A stretch of 64,000 bases of DNA from Candidatus Riflebacteria bacterium HGW-Riflebacteria-2 (GTDB taxonomy: Bacteria > Muiribacteriota > Ozemobacteria > Ozemobacterales > Ozemobacteraceae). The notes beneath the pieces are model-generated. The model saw nothing but the letters and a program-made list of their open reading frames with translations. It was not told where the DNA came from and did no database searches. Positions 9,056-18,152 of the stretch are shown here, in pieces. Where the stretch lies: the NCBI GenBank assembly GCA_002839435.1, contig PGYA01000013.1:27827-91826 (forward strand), in the 5' to 3' direction. The first letter of the stretch is position 1; every line of letters starts with the position of its first letter. The position numbers were made by a program, and so were the translations under genes.

Positions 9056-11530
9056 TCATCTGGCAAAGATGACCAACTCGCCAGATACGGTGTACCTTGC
9101 TTCATCAACTTCAACGCCGATAAATTCAGTCTCGATAAAAGTCTCGGGTTCAGGCAAAACCACCAGCAGATGCCGGCCGCTTTCGTCCTGCGCCAGCCAT
9201 GTCTGGTTGCCTTCATAAAATTTCTGCAACTGCATGAGTATCTGATCGCCAGGCTTGGGCAGACCGGGCAGAACATCGACGATCGGTGGCGCAATTTGAT
9301 CACGCGGTATAGCTGATCGCACATTTTCTGCCGCAACCTGATCAGATTTTGCTTTCGGCTTGGCTGGCGCTGACCGCCCAAAAATCATAAACAACAGCGC
9401 CATGCCGGCCAATGCCCCAAGAATGTAAAGAGCGGGTTTCTGCCAGTCAATGACATCTGTCTGTTCACTTACCGATTTCCACTTGAGAGAATTCTTGATT
9501 TTGACCAGCTCTTTGGCCTGTTCCATCGAAGCTTTTCTTGAAACTTTTTCGGCCGCCTTTCTGGTAATAAAAGACTCGATTTCCTTTTCCTTGGCAATGC
9601 CCGAAGAAATCAGAAGATCATGCAATCTCTGGCGTGCATCTGCGAACAGCTTCTTAAGTTCCGGGCGCTTCTCTTCAATTTCTATAAAGGCATATAACGA
9701 ATCCAGCTTCGGATTGGCCAGAAAAATAGCTATGCATGAATCGATGAGGCCAACTTCCTGCTCACGCCCCAGAAACGCTACCAGATCAGGGAAAATATAA
9801 GAAAAATCCATCTGCACCGTGGCTTCGAGACCATGCGTCCGCTTTGCGCTGTCTCTGCTCTCGAGTTGGTGCTTAATAAGGAATCTCGCATACTCAGGCG
9901 CAGCCTTGCTGGTTGCGCTTATCAGAACGTTCCTGATAAGTATCGACTCGGTATTGATATGACGGTTGACCAGAACATGAAATTTGTCCCAGTCGAACTT
10001 TGCCAGATATTCGAGACCTGCAGCGACATAGGCTTCTGTTTCAAGCAGGAGCTGTTTTTCGGCCCGTTCTGAATAGCCGGGCAATTCAACATAGACAGCC
10101 GCTTTTAAAGCGGCATGAACCAGCGCATCTGACGAAGCAGGGTCGTCAAGAACTTTCTTGACAGAAGCCTTTATTTCAGGTGTTCGACGAAATCTCGCCC
10201 GGGCAAGCTCCTTGATCTGCAAAGCTTCACGGTCTGTCTCAGCAGTAGCCGGACCAGGCAAATCAGGCAGAACTGACGAGGCGGCCGTTCCCTGGGTTTC
10301 TTCCGGGGCAGCTTCTCGCAGCTCTTTCGCTGGCTCAACAATGCTGTCAGAGAGCAATTCCTCATGTTCAGGCATGATTTCAACATTCTTAGCCAGCAGT
10401 TCGAGCAGCTTTGCCTTGAGCTCTTCGTTCTGACACTTGCCGACAAAAGTATCAACCGCAGTACAAATGTCAGGATCGGTGATGTTATAGTTCAGGTGCC
10501 GCAGTATGGCTTCCTGCTCGCTTGCCGTCTCGTTATCGTAAGAGACCAGCAGATTGTAAACCAGTGTTTGAGCCTGCAAGCGCCGCGAATATTCATTCAG
10601 CTGCTTTTTGTAGGCCGCAAAGTCATCACACAGACCAGCCAACTCAAGATTTGTACAATAACTGCCCAGAAACTTGCGCAGAAAATCGGCTTTGACCTGG
10701 GTGGTTCTGGCTATGATACCAAGAATGATGAAAGGAACTTCTTTGTCGGGATTATTCAAAAGCACAGTGCAGGCCAGTTTGAAAATCTCGGCATTCGTCT
10801 CAACCGTGATCAGGTTAAGCAGACTCTGCTTGATAAGAGAAAAATCAATGGTCGAACATATCTGCAAAGCAGTAAGACGATTGTATTGATCGCCCTTTTC
10901 CAGACAGTCATTCATAAAATCGGCAGCCAGCTCAGGAAAATGCTTGGCCATGCTCCAGATTGCCAGAGAGCGGATTACCGGGTCATTGATATGCACTATC
11001 TGGGGCAGACGGGTTTTGAGACTCTGTGGAAACAGCTGAACAAGCGTTTTAATGCATGACAACTGTAGACTTTTGCACTTTGAAAAAATATTCTGCTCAA
11101 GATAGGCAAGCTGGTTTTCAGGCCAGAAGCGGCGAAACTTTCTGACTACAATAGAAGCAACCACCGGATTGCTGGCAACTGCCAGCAGACTGGGCAGAGT
11201 AATTTCAGGTCGTGAGGCCTTTATATCCTTGACCTTTATCGATGCAATCAGATTCAATTGCTCCTGCAGTGATGAAGCAGGAAACATCTGAATGATCTGG
11301 GAAAGCGGGAACACAGGTTCCTGCGCGTCGAAAATCTTCAGTTGATTCTGGTCTATCGCGTGCTGCAGAAGCAGCTGACACTCTGGATCCTGCTCAATCA
11401 GAAGACACTCTTCCAGCAGAGACAAAAGCTCTGAACTGGCCGTATCCTTTAGCGCAGCCTCGATTGCCTGCAATTTAACCGTCTTAACCGGTGCAGTCAG
11501 TTCCTGTTTTAATTGTTCGAGGTCAAGCAT
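9056..11530 (-). CDS. HEAT-repeat protein with one C-terminal membrane segment
   Basis: 824 residues, mostly paired helices with HEAT-like spacing over about the first 650 residues (for example VIRSLAIWSMAKHFPELAADF). A hydrophobic helix at about residues 725-743 (ALYILGALAGMALLFMIFG) divides a large cytoplasmic helical part from a ~80-residue outer part. HEAT arrays usually serve as protein-binding scaffolds. The ribosome site is weak. Its neighbours (STAS protein upstream, envelope proteins downstream) suggest envelope or signalling work, which is inference. Confidence 0.75.
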   Translation of the reverse strand: MLDLEQLKQELTAPVKTVKLQAIEAALKDTASSELLSLLEECLLIEQDPECQLLLQHAIDQNQLKIFDAQEPVFPLSQIIQMFPASSLQEQLNLIASIKVKDIKASRPEITLPSLLAVASNPVVASIVVRKFRRFWPENQLAYLEQNIFSKCKSLQLSCIKTLVQLFPQSLKTRLPQIVHINDPVIRSLAIWSMAKHFPELAADFMNDCLEKGDQYNRLTALQICSTIDFSLIKQSLLNLITVETNAEIFKLACTVLLNNPDKEVPFIILGIIARTTQVKADFLRKFLGSYCTNLELAGLCDDFAAYKKQLNEYSRRLQAQTLVYNLLVSYDNETASEQEAILRHLNYNITDPDICTAVDTFVGKCQNEELKAKLLELLAKNVEIMPEHEELLSDSIVEPAKELREAAPEETQGTAASSVLPDLPGPATAETDREALQIKELARARFRRTPEIKASVKKVLDDPASSDALVHAALKAAVYVELPGYSERAEKQLLLETEAYVAAGLEYLAKFDWDKFHVLVNRHINTESILIRNVLISATSKAAPEYARFLIKHQLESRDSAKRTHGLEATVQMDFSYIFPDLVAFLGREQEVGLIDSCIAIFLANPKLDSLYAFIEIEEKRPELKKLFADARQRLHDLLISSGIAKEKEIESFITRKAAEKVSRKASMEQAKELVKIKNSLKWKSVSEQTDVIDWQKPALYILGALAGMALLFMIFGRSAPAKPKAKSDQVAAENVRSAIPRDQIAPPIVDVLPGLPKPGDQILMQLQKFYEGNQTWLAQDESGRHLLVVLPEPETFIETEFIGVEVDEARYTVSGELVIFAR

Positions 11531-11651
11531 CCGACTTTTTTCCGTATGCCTAAGAAAAACTTAATCACAATGTCTGCAAGATAACATTAAAGCTTACAGA
11601 TATGCTACAGCAAATGCTGCAAAAAGCAAAGGATGAGTGAACCTCTAATAT

Positions 11652-12008
11652 TCAGACCTGGGCTGATTGCAGAAGCTCGAAAGCCTGAGCCATGTCGTCT
11701 GCCTGAACAGACAATGAAAACACGCCAGTGAGACCAAAAAACTTCCTCTGAATCGCGTTGAGACCGGAAATCACGACCCGGCCTTCGTAGTCCTGCACGA
11801 TCATCAGAGTCTCAAGCAAAGCAGCCATACCAAGACTGTTTATAACTTCACAACTGGTAAAATCAAAAACCAGGCGGTTTTTATCTTTGTCGCACAGCTG
11901 ACCTACTTTCGTAGCAAGCCCCTCAAGCGTTTCGTTGGTGCAGTAATTCTGAAACCGCACAACCGGAAATCCTTTTTCTTCTGTCACAGTATAAGCTAGT
12001 GCTGCCAT
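11652..12008 (-). CDS. STAS-domain anti-sigma factor antagonist-like protein
   Basis: A 118-residue single STAS domain. The phosphorylatable Ser of the SpoIIAA-type family is present in CEVINSLGMAAL (S58), preceded by a LVFDF strand. Such proteins switch partner kinases and anti-sigma factors through Ser phosphorylation. No partner kinase or phosphatase lies in the window. GGGAG stands at good spacing before the ATG. Confidence 0.85.
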   Translation of the reverse strand: MAALAYTVTEEKGFPVVRFQNYCTNETLEGLATKVGQLCDKDKNRLVFDFTSCEVINSLGMAALLETLMIVQDYEGRVVISGLNAIQRKFFGLTGVFSLSVQADDMAQAFELLQSAQV

Positions 12009-12235
12009 TTTCAGCTCCCTGATCGGAATCTATTTGGATTCTACCATAATCTGCAAGAAAGTAAAAAAAATTGATAAATTTTCTTGTACATCATCGCCCT
12101 TTTCGATATTCAGCGGTTTTACAAAGTTTGCCATTGTCTGTGATTGTCCGTTACCGGCGAAAAATCAGTACTAAACAAAACATCACTTTCGCTCGAAAGG
12201 GTTTTTGGATTTGTTTGCCTCCTTATTTTTCAGGT

Positions 12236-12260
12236 CCGGGTAACCCCCGGATTTTTTTTT
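12236..12260 (+). terminator. Rho-independent terminator in a gene-free region
   Basis: CCGGG, a five-base loop, CCCGG, then nine T residues on the plus strand. No plus-strand gene lies upstream for 8 kb, so this terminator would end an unannotated plus-strand transcript, perhaps a small RNA starting near the STAS gene promoter region. Confidence 0.65.
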
Positions 12261-12574
12261 GCCCGTTCAACAGCAACCTTCTGCCAAACTGTCAATAATC
12301 AGCAGAATATAACCGATAGGCTGATATATTGTTGATAATCACATAAGTTAATCCGCTTAATAAGCCCCTTAATTCAACAGGTTAAGGGCGCAGGCGGGTT
12401 TCTCATGAGCGGAAACTTCGAGCCAGGCAATTTTGACGCTAAGCCATGGCTTTTTACCGTATATTTTCGCCTGGGGAGAGTTGTAGCGAATGAGATTCCG
12501 CCGAGAGCCCGGATAAGTGGTAAACACTTGAGCGTGAACCTATTTTAACGCATTGAAACAGATTGGAGACTACT
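12261..12574 (+). other. Gene-free leader with several hairpins before the M42 peptidase
   Basis: Together with 12009-12235 this is a 566-base gap without a gene. Hairpins visible: CCTTAA/TTAAGG near 12370-12386, GTTTC/GAAAC near 12400-12418, a 12-base palindrome AAGCCATGGCTT at 12441-12452, and AAGTG/CACTT near 12515-12530. The layout resembles a structured 5' leader of the peptidase gene, but I cannot match it to a known riboswitch. Confidence 0.35.
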
Positions 12575-13630
12575 ATGGATAAAGCCGCCAGAGATTTTTT
12601 GAGCAGCCTGCTGCGAGCACCTTCGCCCTCGGGCAACGAAAGCGCCCATCAGCGGATATGGCTTGATTACGTCAAAAAATTTGCCCAGGTCGATACCGAC
12701 CACTCAGGCACCGCTATTGGCATGCTCAATCCTGAAGCCGAGTTCAGGGTTCTCATCGCCGGACACAGCGACGAAATCGCGATGATGGTCAAGCGCATCG
12801 ATGATCGTGGCTTTGTTTACTTCACCAACGCCGGCGGCATCAGACCCTCATTGCTGCCGGGCCTCAAGGTCGATATTCTTGGTCATGGCGGCAAAATCGG
12901 CGGCGTCATCGGCTTTAACCGCAAATCAGATTCAGACACTCCGGCAAAGCCAAAATGCGAAGATTACTTTATCGACTGCGGCTTCAGCAGCAAAAAAGAA
13001 ATCGAGAAATACGTGCGGGTCGGTGATTACATTCTTTATCAGAGCGAACCCGAACTTTTCAACAACGACAAACTCGTCTGCAAGGGTCTCGACAACAAGA
13101 CCGGCTCGTTCATCGTCGCCGAAGTTCTCAAAAAATTGAGCCGACAGAAGCTGAAAATAGGCGTTTTCGCGGCAAGTACAACCGGCGAAGAAACCAACAT
13201 GCGCGGTGCCCACAGCGCCGGGGCTCTCATACAGCCTGACATGGCAATTGCCTGCGATGTTACCTTCAATACCGACACTCCTGGCGAAGATGCACAGAAT
13301 CCATCAGAAGTGCTTCTGGGAAAAGGGCCAGCGCTTTCGGTCGGCAGCCCGATAAACCGCCGCGTCAACGAGCTGATCGAAAAAGCAGCAAAAAAGCACA
13401 AAATTCCTTATCAGCTCGAACTCACTCCGGCACGAACCTGCACAGATGCCGACAAAATAATGTTTACCGGAATCGGGGTACCGGTCGCGCTGGTTTCATT
13501 GCCGCTGCGCTACATGCATTCGCCGATCGAAATGGCTTCGATGAAAGATATCGAGGCCGTGATCGAACTGCTCAGTGCAACTATCGCGGCCTTGACCGGC
13601 AAAGAAGACCTGCGCCCCCTCAAACCTTGA
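12575..13630 (+). CDS. M42-family metallo-aminopeptidase
   Basis: 351 residues from ATG 12575, chosen over a TTG 12 bases earlier because GGAG sits six bases before this ATG. M42 (tetrahedral aminopeptidase/glutamyl aminopeptidase, FrvX) motifs: AGHSDEIAMM (H64, D66), GLDNKTG, TGEETNMRGA (catalytic and ligand Glu), CDVT, and MHSPIE (ligand His). The family forms cytosolic multimeric di-zinc or di-cobalt aminopeptidases that trim peptides. It is a single gene, downstream of a long hairpin-rich leader and convergent with the next gene. Confidence 0.9.
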   Translation: MDKAARDFLSSLLRAPSPSGNESAHQRIWLDYVKKFAQVDTDHSGTAIGMLNPEAEFRVLIAGHSDEIAMMVKRIDDRGFVYFTNAGGIRPSLLPGLKVDILGHGGKIGGVIGFNRKSDSDTPAKPKCEDYFIDCGFSSKKEIEKYVRVGDYILYQSEPELFNNDKLVCKGLDNKTGSFIVAEVLKKLSRQKLKIGVFAASTTGEETNMRGAHSAGALIQPDMAIACDVTFNTDTPGEDAQNPSEVLLGKGPALSVGSPINRRVNELIEKAAKKHKIPYQLELTPARTCTDADKIMFTGIGVPVALVSLPLRYMHSPIEMASMKDIEAVIELLSATIAALTGKEDLRPLKP

Positions 13631-13661
13631 GCGACACAAACGCGAATCAGACAATGAGCTC

Positions 13662-14456
13662 TTATATAATATGCCGGGGCGGGAAAATCTCGTCGTAGCC
13701 TTCCAACATTTCAGGGTCTTTGGGGTAAAGAACTGAACGCATGCCGTTAAGATGGCGGGGAGCGCCGCCTTGACTGGCTTTGGCGTATACCTCTTCCTCG
13801 TCTTCTATCCAGGCGCCTCCGATTACATCGACGCCAAAATCGAACAACACTGAACTCATCGGCACAGATGGCCCAACTACAATAATTTTGGCACCTGGTT
13901 TCTTTAGGGCAAGCAGGCCTTCCATGGTATCGTTGAGGCAGGTTACTCCGGTCATCGCTACCACATCGGCCTGAGGTATTATCTTAACCGCATCGCCGGC
14001 ATGCAGATCCCCATCCTGTGGCCGTTTTTCGATAATATGAAAAGCCGAAGCAACCTCTCTTATCTTGTCGGTATGCGGAAAATGCCCGACAACAGCAACT
14101 CTTTTGCCGACGCCCAGTCTGGCAGCAAGCTCAAGAGCATTACCGGTATAGTATTTTTTGCCATCAAGCGGCAGGGCGCTGTTGATGGCAGCAATAGCAA
14201 ATGAGCGCTCGATTCCCTGAAGAGAATCGGACCATGTGAGAAGTTTTTCCAGGCCTAGAGTCTGAACCTCACCCATATGCGACACCGACAGGTGAACTTT
14301 GTATTCAAAAACACGATCATCGCTGAGAGTCATGCTGGTGCCAAGTCTCTTCGATTTAACTGTAGTGATAAACGCAAAAGTAGCGACCTTCTGCAGAGGC
14401 AGATCGTAGTACTCCCCTGGAATAGTTGCCTTGACAGATTCAAGTATTAAAGACAT
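13662..14456 (-). CDS. DUF4213/DUF364-type putative metal-chelation protein
   Basis: 264 residues: an N-terminal DUF4213-like part (about 1-100) and a Rossmann-like DUF364 part (GKRVAVVGHFPHTDKI; KIIVVGPSVPMSSVLFDFGVD). DUF364 is listed as a putative heavy-metal-chelation family, often near metal transport genes. GGAGGAG lies directly upstream. It is divergent from exbB across a 515-base gap, and a second, shorter paralogue follows tonB, so both copies flank a Ton motor. The C-terminus has an extra ~40 residues compared with the other copy. Confidence 0.85.
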   Translation of the reverse strand: MSLILESVKATIPGEYYDLPLQKVATFAFITTVKSKRLGTSMTLSDDRVFEYKVHLSVSHMGEVQTLGLEKLLTWSDSLQGIERSFAIAAINSALPLDGKKYYTGNALELAARLGVGKRVAVVGHFPHTDKIREVASAFHIIEKRPQDGDLHAGDAVKIIPQADVVAMTGVTCLNDTMEGLLALKKPGAKIIVVGPSVPMSSVLFDFGVDVIGGAWIEDEEEVYAKASQGGAPRHLNGMRSVLYPKDPEMLEGYDEIFPPRHII

Positions 14457-14971
14457 GACTCCTCCTGTTTAAAAGAAAGTAGAGCAGCACCTGCATTATT
14501 ACAGCCTCTACCCATAGGCAGTTATGCCCCGACGGGCTCAGGCAAAACAATTCTACTATTGTGTAGTACTACAGCCATACCGACAGAATAAGAATAATTC
14601 TTTTTTCTTTAACACGCAACAATTTTTGGCATATGCGAAAAACCTGCCGATTATCGTCTCTTTTAACAATCTCTTCATAAGAGCACCGGCAAAGGGCCAG
14701 AGCTCACGCCCGATTTACACCGCCAGATATAGCTCTGGTAGTCTGACTGCTTTTTATTGACAAGCAGGGCAAAGCAGCTTAACATGAAATTAGTTTACAA
14801 AGTAGCACTAAGTATTGTTGCGGCCTATAGGTACAGGAAAAAAATGCAATGATCTGCACATTTGAGATTGCCTTGCGAGAGGCATAGCGGGATGGTGAAA
14901 CCATCGGCCAACTCAGGGCTGATCTCAATGAAATCGAAGTTTGCAATTTGCTCCAGAAATATAGATAAATC
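14457..14971. other. 515-base divergent intergenic region with a perfect inverted repeat
   Basis: No gene is supported here. An 8-base-pair perfect inverted repeat (CCAGAGCT at 14697-14704 and AGCTCTGG at 14731-14738, 26-base loop) stands between the DUF364 and exbB starts, and a GC-rich hairpin (GCCCCGACGGGC) lies near 14525-14537. The size is ample for two promoters and regulator sites or an RNA leader. I see no match to a known riboswitch. Confidence 0.35.
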
Positions 14972-15571
14972 ATGCTGAATAATTTTATGTCGTTTATAGA
15001 TGCCGGCGGGCCAGTAATGTACCCTCTGACTGTTCTCGGGGTCATGATTCTGGTGCTGGGCATTTATCAGATAGTCTGGCTGGGCATCTGGACACTCAAA
15101 TCAGACCTTTACGCCTGCGCTGGAGCACCTATGTGGGCAAAGAAGGCTATCGCGCTTGCCCGTCACCAGACAGGGTTTTCCGGGCTGACCATACTCGAAT
15201 CTATCGAATTGTGCTTTTCAAGAATGGAAGATTGCCTGACCAGGAGGGTTCCGGCCATGCGTTTCATGGCTCAGATCAGCACGCTGCTCGGCTTTCTCGG
15301 CACAGTCACCGGAATGGTCAGGGTATTCAACACTGTTGCCAAACTTGGCACGGTCACCCCGGCCGACCTCGCCGGCGGTATTCATGAAGCCCTGTTTACC
15401 ACAGTATACGGGTTGATACTGGCGATTATCGCGTGGGGTCTTACTTATTGCATAGAAGCACTTTCCCGCCGCCACCTGCGACATCTTGAACTGCTCGTCA
15501 TCAACGAACTCGAAAAGACGACGCAGAACAGCATTCCAGGAGTTGTTGATGCGCCTAAGCCGGAAAAATAA
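14972..15571 (+). CDS. exbB: ExbB/TolQ/MotA-family proton channel
   Basis: 199 residues with three membrane segments. GGPVMYPLTVLG at the N-terminus and the conserved channel block FLGTVTGMVRVFNTVAKLG followed by LAGGIHEALFTTVYGL identify the ExbB type. With ExbD it forms the proton-driven motor for TonB in the inner membrane. It is the first gene of a three-gene operon; exbD begins inside its last 23 bases. Confidence 0.93.
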   Translation: MLNNFMSFIDAGGPVMYPLTVLGVMILVLGIYQIVWLGIWTLKSDLYACAGAPMWAKKAIALARHQTGFSGLTILESIELCFSRMEDCLTRRVPAMRFMAQISTLLGFLGTVTGMVRVFNTVAKLGTVTPADLAGGIHEALFTTVYGLILAIIAWGLTYCIEALSRRHLRHLELLVINELEKTTQNSIPGVVDAPKPEK

Positions 15572-15977
15572 CCGCGAAACCTTCGCCCTGGACCTGACCA
15601 CCTGCTCAGATATCATCTTCACTCTGCTGATTTTTTATATACTTACACAGAGTTTTGTAGTGCAGGTGCCAGTCGATCTGCCACGTCTCGAATCAGAAGT
15701 GCAAAACATCAGCAGCACAGCACAACGTCTCGAGATTGATGAAGCTGGCGTAATAAGCTGGAATAATCAGCCTCTGCCGGCTGAATGGAAACCGGCCTTT
15801 ACTGAAAAGCTGGCTGGCATTGCTTCCGACAGCAGTTTCGTCATTATTACGCATCATAAGGCTCCGGCCGGTGTTGCCATCGAACTGCTCGATCGCCTGC
15901 GCCTGGCCGGCATTGGCAGTGTTGCTTTCGGCGGCATTCCAGAGAAGAAAGCATCCGGGAAAGAAGCCGGACAATGA
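15549..15977 (+). CDS. exbD: ExbD biopolymer transport protein
   Basis: 142 residues from ATG 15549, which has AGGAG seven bases before it and overlaps the exbB stop; a longer open frame starting at 15486 lies in exbB coding sequence and is rejected. One N-terminal membrane helix carries the essential Asp (LTTCSDIIFTLLIFYIL) and the periplasmic domain is of normal size. It works with ExbB. Confidence 0.92.
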   Translation: MRLSRKNNRETFALDLTTCSDIIFTLLIFYILTQSFVVQVPVDLPRLESEVQNISSTAQRLEIDEAGVISWNNQPLPAEWKPAFTEKLAGIASDSSFVIITHHKAPAGVAIELLDRLRLAGIGSVAFGGIPEKKASGKEAGQ

Positions 15978-16816
15978 CCGAAAAAGCTCTCAACCTGAGC
16001 AACAGGATGCTCTGGCCGCTTTCTATTGCGGCTGGACTGATTTTGCATGTTCTGCTCGCCAGCTTTTTATGGAACATCTGCACTTCATTTGACGACACAC
16101 GCCCTCTCACATTGCGCCTGATCAAACTTTCACTGCCTGTTGTCGAGGCCAGGCCACCTGAAGATCCTGTAATAGCAACGACAGAAGCGCTTGTTGCTGA
16201 GCCACGACCTTTGGTTGAGCCTGAACCAATAGTCGAACCCGTAGCGGTAGAACCGGAACCAGTTGTTGAAACAGAACCGGTCGTAGCTGAGCCAATACAA
16301 CCCTTACCCAAAGTCATTAAAGAAGAAGTCAAACCCAGACCCGAGCCAGTGGCAAAACCTGTAAAAAAACCAAAAACACAGGTCAAACCAGCTGTCACAC
16401 CGGTCGCTGCCGAAGTGAAAGCTGCCCCGATTGCCAGCCCGGCGCCACCCACCAGAATTGAGCAGGTGATAAAACCGCGGGTTCAAACAACAGCTTCGCC
16501 CGTTGCGACAGCAGCAGTCCCTGCCGCTCCAGCCAGAGATTTCAGCAGCTACCTGCAGAAGATATATCAGCAGCTCGAGCGCAACAAGAAATACCCGACC
16601 AGCGCACGCCGGCGTAGCATTACCGGCAAGGTAACAGTGGCCTTTTCCATAAACAGCGAAGGGAAAGCAGTCGAAGCAACCGTTATCAGTAGATCGCCAC
16701 GCGAACTGTCGGAAGCGGCCCTTAAGCTTGTGGCTTCACAGAGGTTTGTTAGCCCCCCAGATGGCTGGAACAGCGCAAGTCGCATAGAAATGCAGATAAA
16801 CTATTCTCTGCGCTGA
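15974..16816 (+). CDS. tonB: TonB-family energy transducer
   Basis: 280 residues: an N-terminal membrane helix (LSIAAGLILHVLLASFL, with the conserved His), a long Pro/Glu/Val then Lys/Pro linker that could span the periplasm, and a C-terminal TonB domain (YPTSARRRSITGKVTVAFSI, then SRSPRELSEAALKL). The ATG overlaps the exbD stop (ATGA). TonB passes inner-membrane energy to outer-membrane receptors; no such receptor is in this window. Confidence 0.93.
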   Translation: MTEKALNLSNRMLWPLSIAAGLILHVLLASFLWNICTSFDDTRPLTLRLIKLSLPVVEARPPEDPVIATTEALVAEPRPLVEPEPIVEPVAVEPEPVVETEPVVAEPIQPLPKVIKEEVKPRPEPVAKPVKKPKTQVKPAVTPVAAEVKAAPIASPAPPTRIEQVIKPRVQTTASPVATAAVPAAPARDFSSYLQKIYQQLERNKKYPTSARRRSITGKVTVAFSINSEGKAVEATVISRSPRELSEAALKLVASQRFVSPPDGWNSASRIEMQINYSLR

Positions 16817-16862
16817 AAATAGGTTATTTATATCAGGATTGTCTTGATCAAGGAGAGAAAAA

Positions 16863-17600
16863 ATGGGAATTCATCAGAAGCTTATTGATTGTGCTACGCC
16901 GTGGGTAGGTGGGCAAAAGATCAAGGAAATGCGCTTCGGGCTCGGTTACAGCTGTGTCGAACTGACTGACGGGCGCATGGGCGTGGCCTGGACTCCGGAT
17001 CAAAAAACCTGCACCTGCACACATCTTGAGGCGGCCGGGCAGATTGCCGGGCAACCGGCCGAAACGATCCTGGGCTGGTTGAATTGCGATAATCCGCTGG
17101 AAAGGACAGCTGCCCTTGCCGTCTTCAATGCATTGAATTCGCGCCGAGAACGCCTTTTTACCGAGGGTGAAGCGACTTCACTGCTCAAAATTCAGTCCAG
17201 TGACCATGTTGTCATGATCGGTTTTTTTGCACCGGTCGTACCCACGATAAAAGCTACTGGCTGTCGTTTTGAAGTTGTCGAGCTTGACCCCGACAAGCCG
17301 GGAATATCACCTGAGCAAGGCTTCCGAGCACTCGAAGAATGCGACATCGCCATCATCACCGCAACCAGCATTATCAACGGCACTTTTGATGGTCTGGCCA
17401 GTGCGTTAAAGCGCAACCGTGCCGCCCTGATACTTGGCCCATCGACTCCCATGTGCCCGGAGGCCTTTGCCGGCACCCGCATAACCCAGCTCAGCGGTTC
17501 TTACGTTAAAGACCATGACCGGGTCAAACTTATAGTTTCAGAGGGCGGCGGCACCCGACTGCTCAAGAAGCATCTGCGTTTTGCCAATACTCTGGTATGA
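16863..17600 (+). CDS. DUF364-type putative metal-chelation protein, second copy
   Basis: 245 residues. DUF4213-like start (VGGQKIKEMRFGLGYSCVEL) and a DUF364 Rossmann-like end (HVVMIGFFAPVVPTIKATGC; ALILGPSTPMCPEAFAG). AAGGAGAG lies at good spacing and only 46 bases separate it from tonB, so it is probably in the exb-ton operon. Cys-rich loops (TCTCTH near residue 52) could bind metal. It is a paralogue of the divergent gene on the other side of exbB. Confidence 0.85.
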   Translation: MGIHQKLIDCATPWVGGQKIKEMRFGLGYSCVELTDGRMGVAWTPDQKTCTCTHLEAAGQIAGQPAETILGWLNCDNPLERTAALAVFNALNSRRERLFTEGEATSLLKIQSSDHVVMIGFFAPVVPTIKATGCRFEVVELDPDKPGISPEQGFRALEECDIAIITATSIINGTFDGLASALKRNRAALILGPSTPMCPEAFAGTRITQLSGSYVKDHDRVKLIVSEGGGTRLLKKHLRFANTLV

Positions 17601-17698
17601 AATTTTCATTGAATAATCAGGCGGATAGAATCTGAACAGCTCAGGTAATATTCTATGCTGGCAAGTGAGATGTCATTGAATCTGAACCCGGAAAGGCC

Positions 17699-18109
17699 AT
17701 GGATAACGTTCAAAATGCAATGCCCCTGCTCGGCGACAAGATGCCTGAATTCACCATTCAGACGACACATGGCATTAAAAGCTTCCCAAAAGATTATAAC
17801 GGCAAATGGATCGTTCTTTTCAGCCACCCCGGCGACTTTACCCCGGTTTGCACAACTGAATTCGTAGCTTTTGCCAAACGCGAAGCCGAATTTAAAAAGC
17901 TAAACGCTGAACTAGTCGGGCTGTCAATCGACCAGGTTTTCTCACACATCAAGTGGGTAGGATGGATCGAAGAAAAGCTCAATGTCAAAATCCCGTTCCC
18001 GATCATCGCTGACGACACCGGCAACATCGCCAAAAAACTCGGCATGCTTCATCCCGGCAAAGGTGAAAAAGACAGTTACGACTGGTGGTTTGTTTACAAA
18101 AGTCTCTGA
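17699..18109 (+). CDS. Peroxiredoxin (1-Cys/Prx6-like), C-terminally truncated
   Basis: 136 residues. The N-terminal two-thirds of the Prx6-type family are well kept: [14 protein letters not shown] with the peroxidatic Cys, then [19 protein letters not shown] and [10 protein letters not shown]. Family members are usually over 200 residues and continue after the MLHPG block with TVRAVFIIDPEG and a C-terminal domain. Here the frame runs into an unrelated tail ([13 protein letters not shown]) and stops. No continuation is visible in the other frames, so it is truncated rather than frameshifted. The remaining fold may be unstable; whether it still reduces peroxides is unknown. Confidence 0.85.
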   Translation: MDNVQNAMPLLGDKMPEFTIQTTHGIKSFPKDYNGKWIVLFSHPGDFTPVCTTEFVAFAKREAEFKKLNAELVGLSIDQVFSHIKWVGWIEEKLNVKIPFPIIADDTGNIAKKLGMLHPGKGEKDSYDWWFVYKSL

Positions 18110-18152
18110 TCACTGAGTCTAAAACTCCGATCAGTTGATATAACCCGTCCAT

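Noticed and set aside
8959-9381. 140-residue minus-strand frame beside the HEAT-repeat gene end
   Set aside because: Overlaps the HEAT gene in another frame; Arg/Ser-rich and without family resemblance.
12230-12250. CAGGTCCGGG resembling the SRP RNA core
   Set aside because: The rest of the SRP core (GGAAGGAAGCAG) is absent; the sequence belongs to the terminator stem.
12420-12560. Stretch resembling a glycine or c-di-GMP riboswitch (GGGGAGAG, GACGCTAAGCC)
   Set aside because: Only short words match; the required paired helices and conserved second halves are not found.
15486-15548. Earlier start for exbD
   Set aside because: The 21 extra residues are basic and Ser-rich, lack a ribosome site, and lie inside exbB coding sequence.
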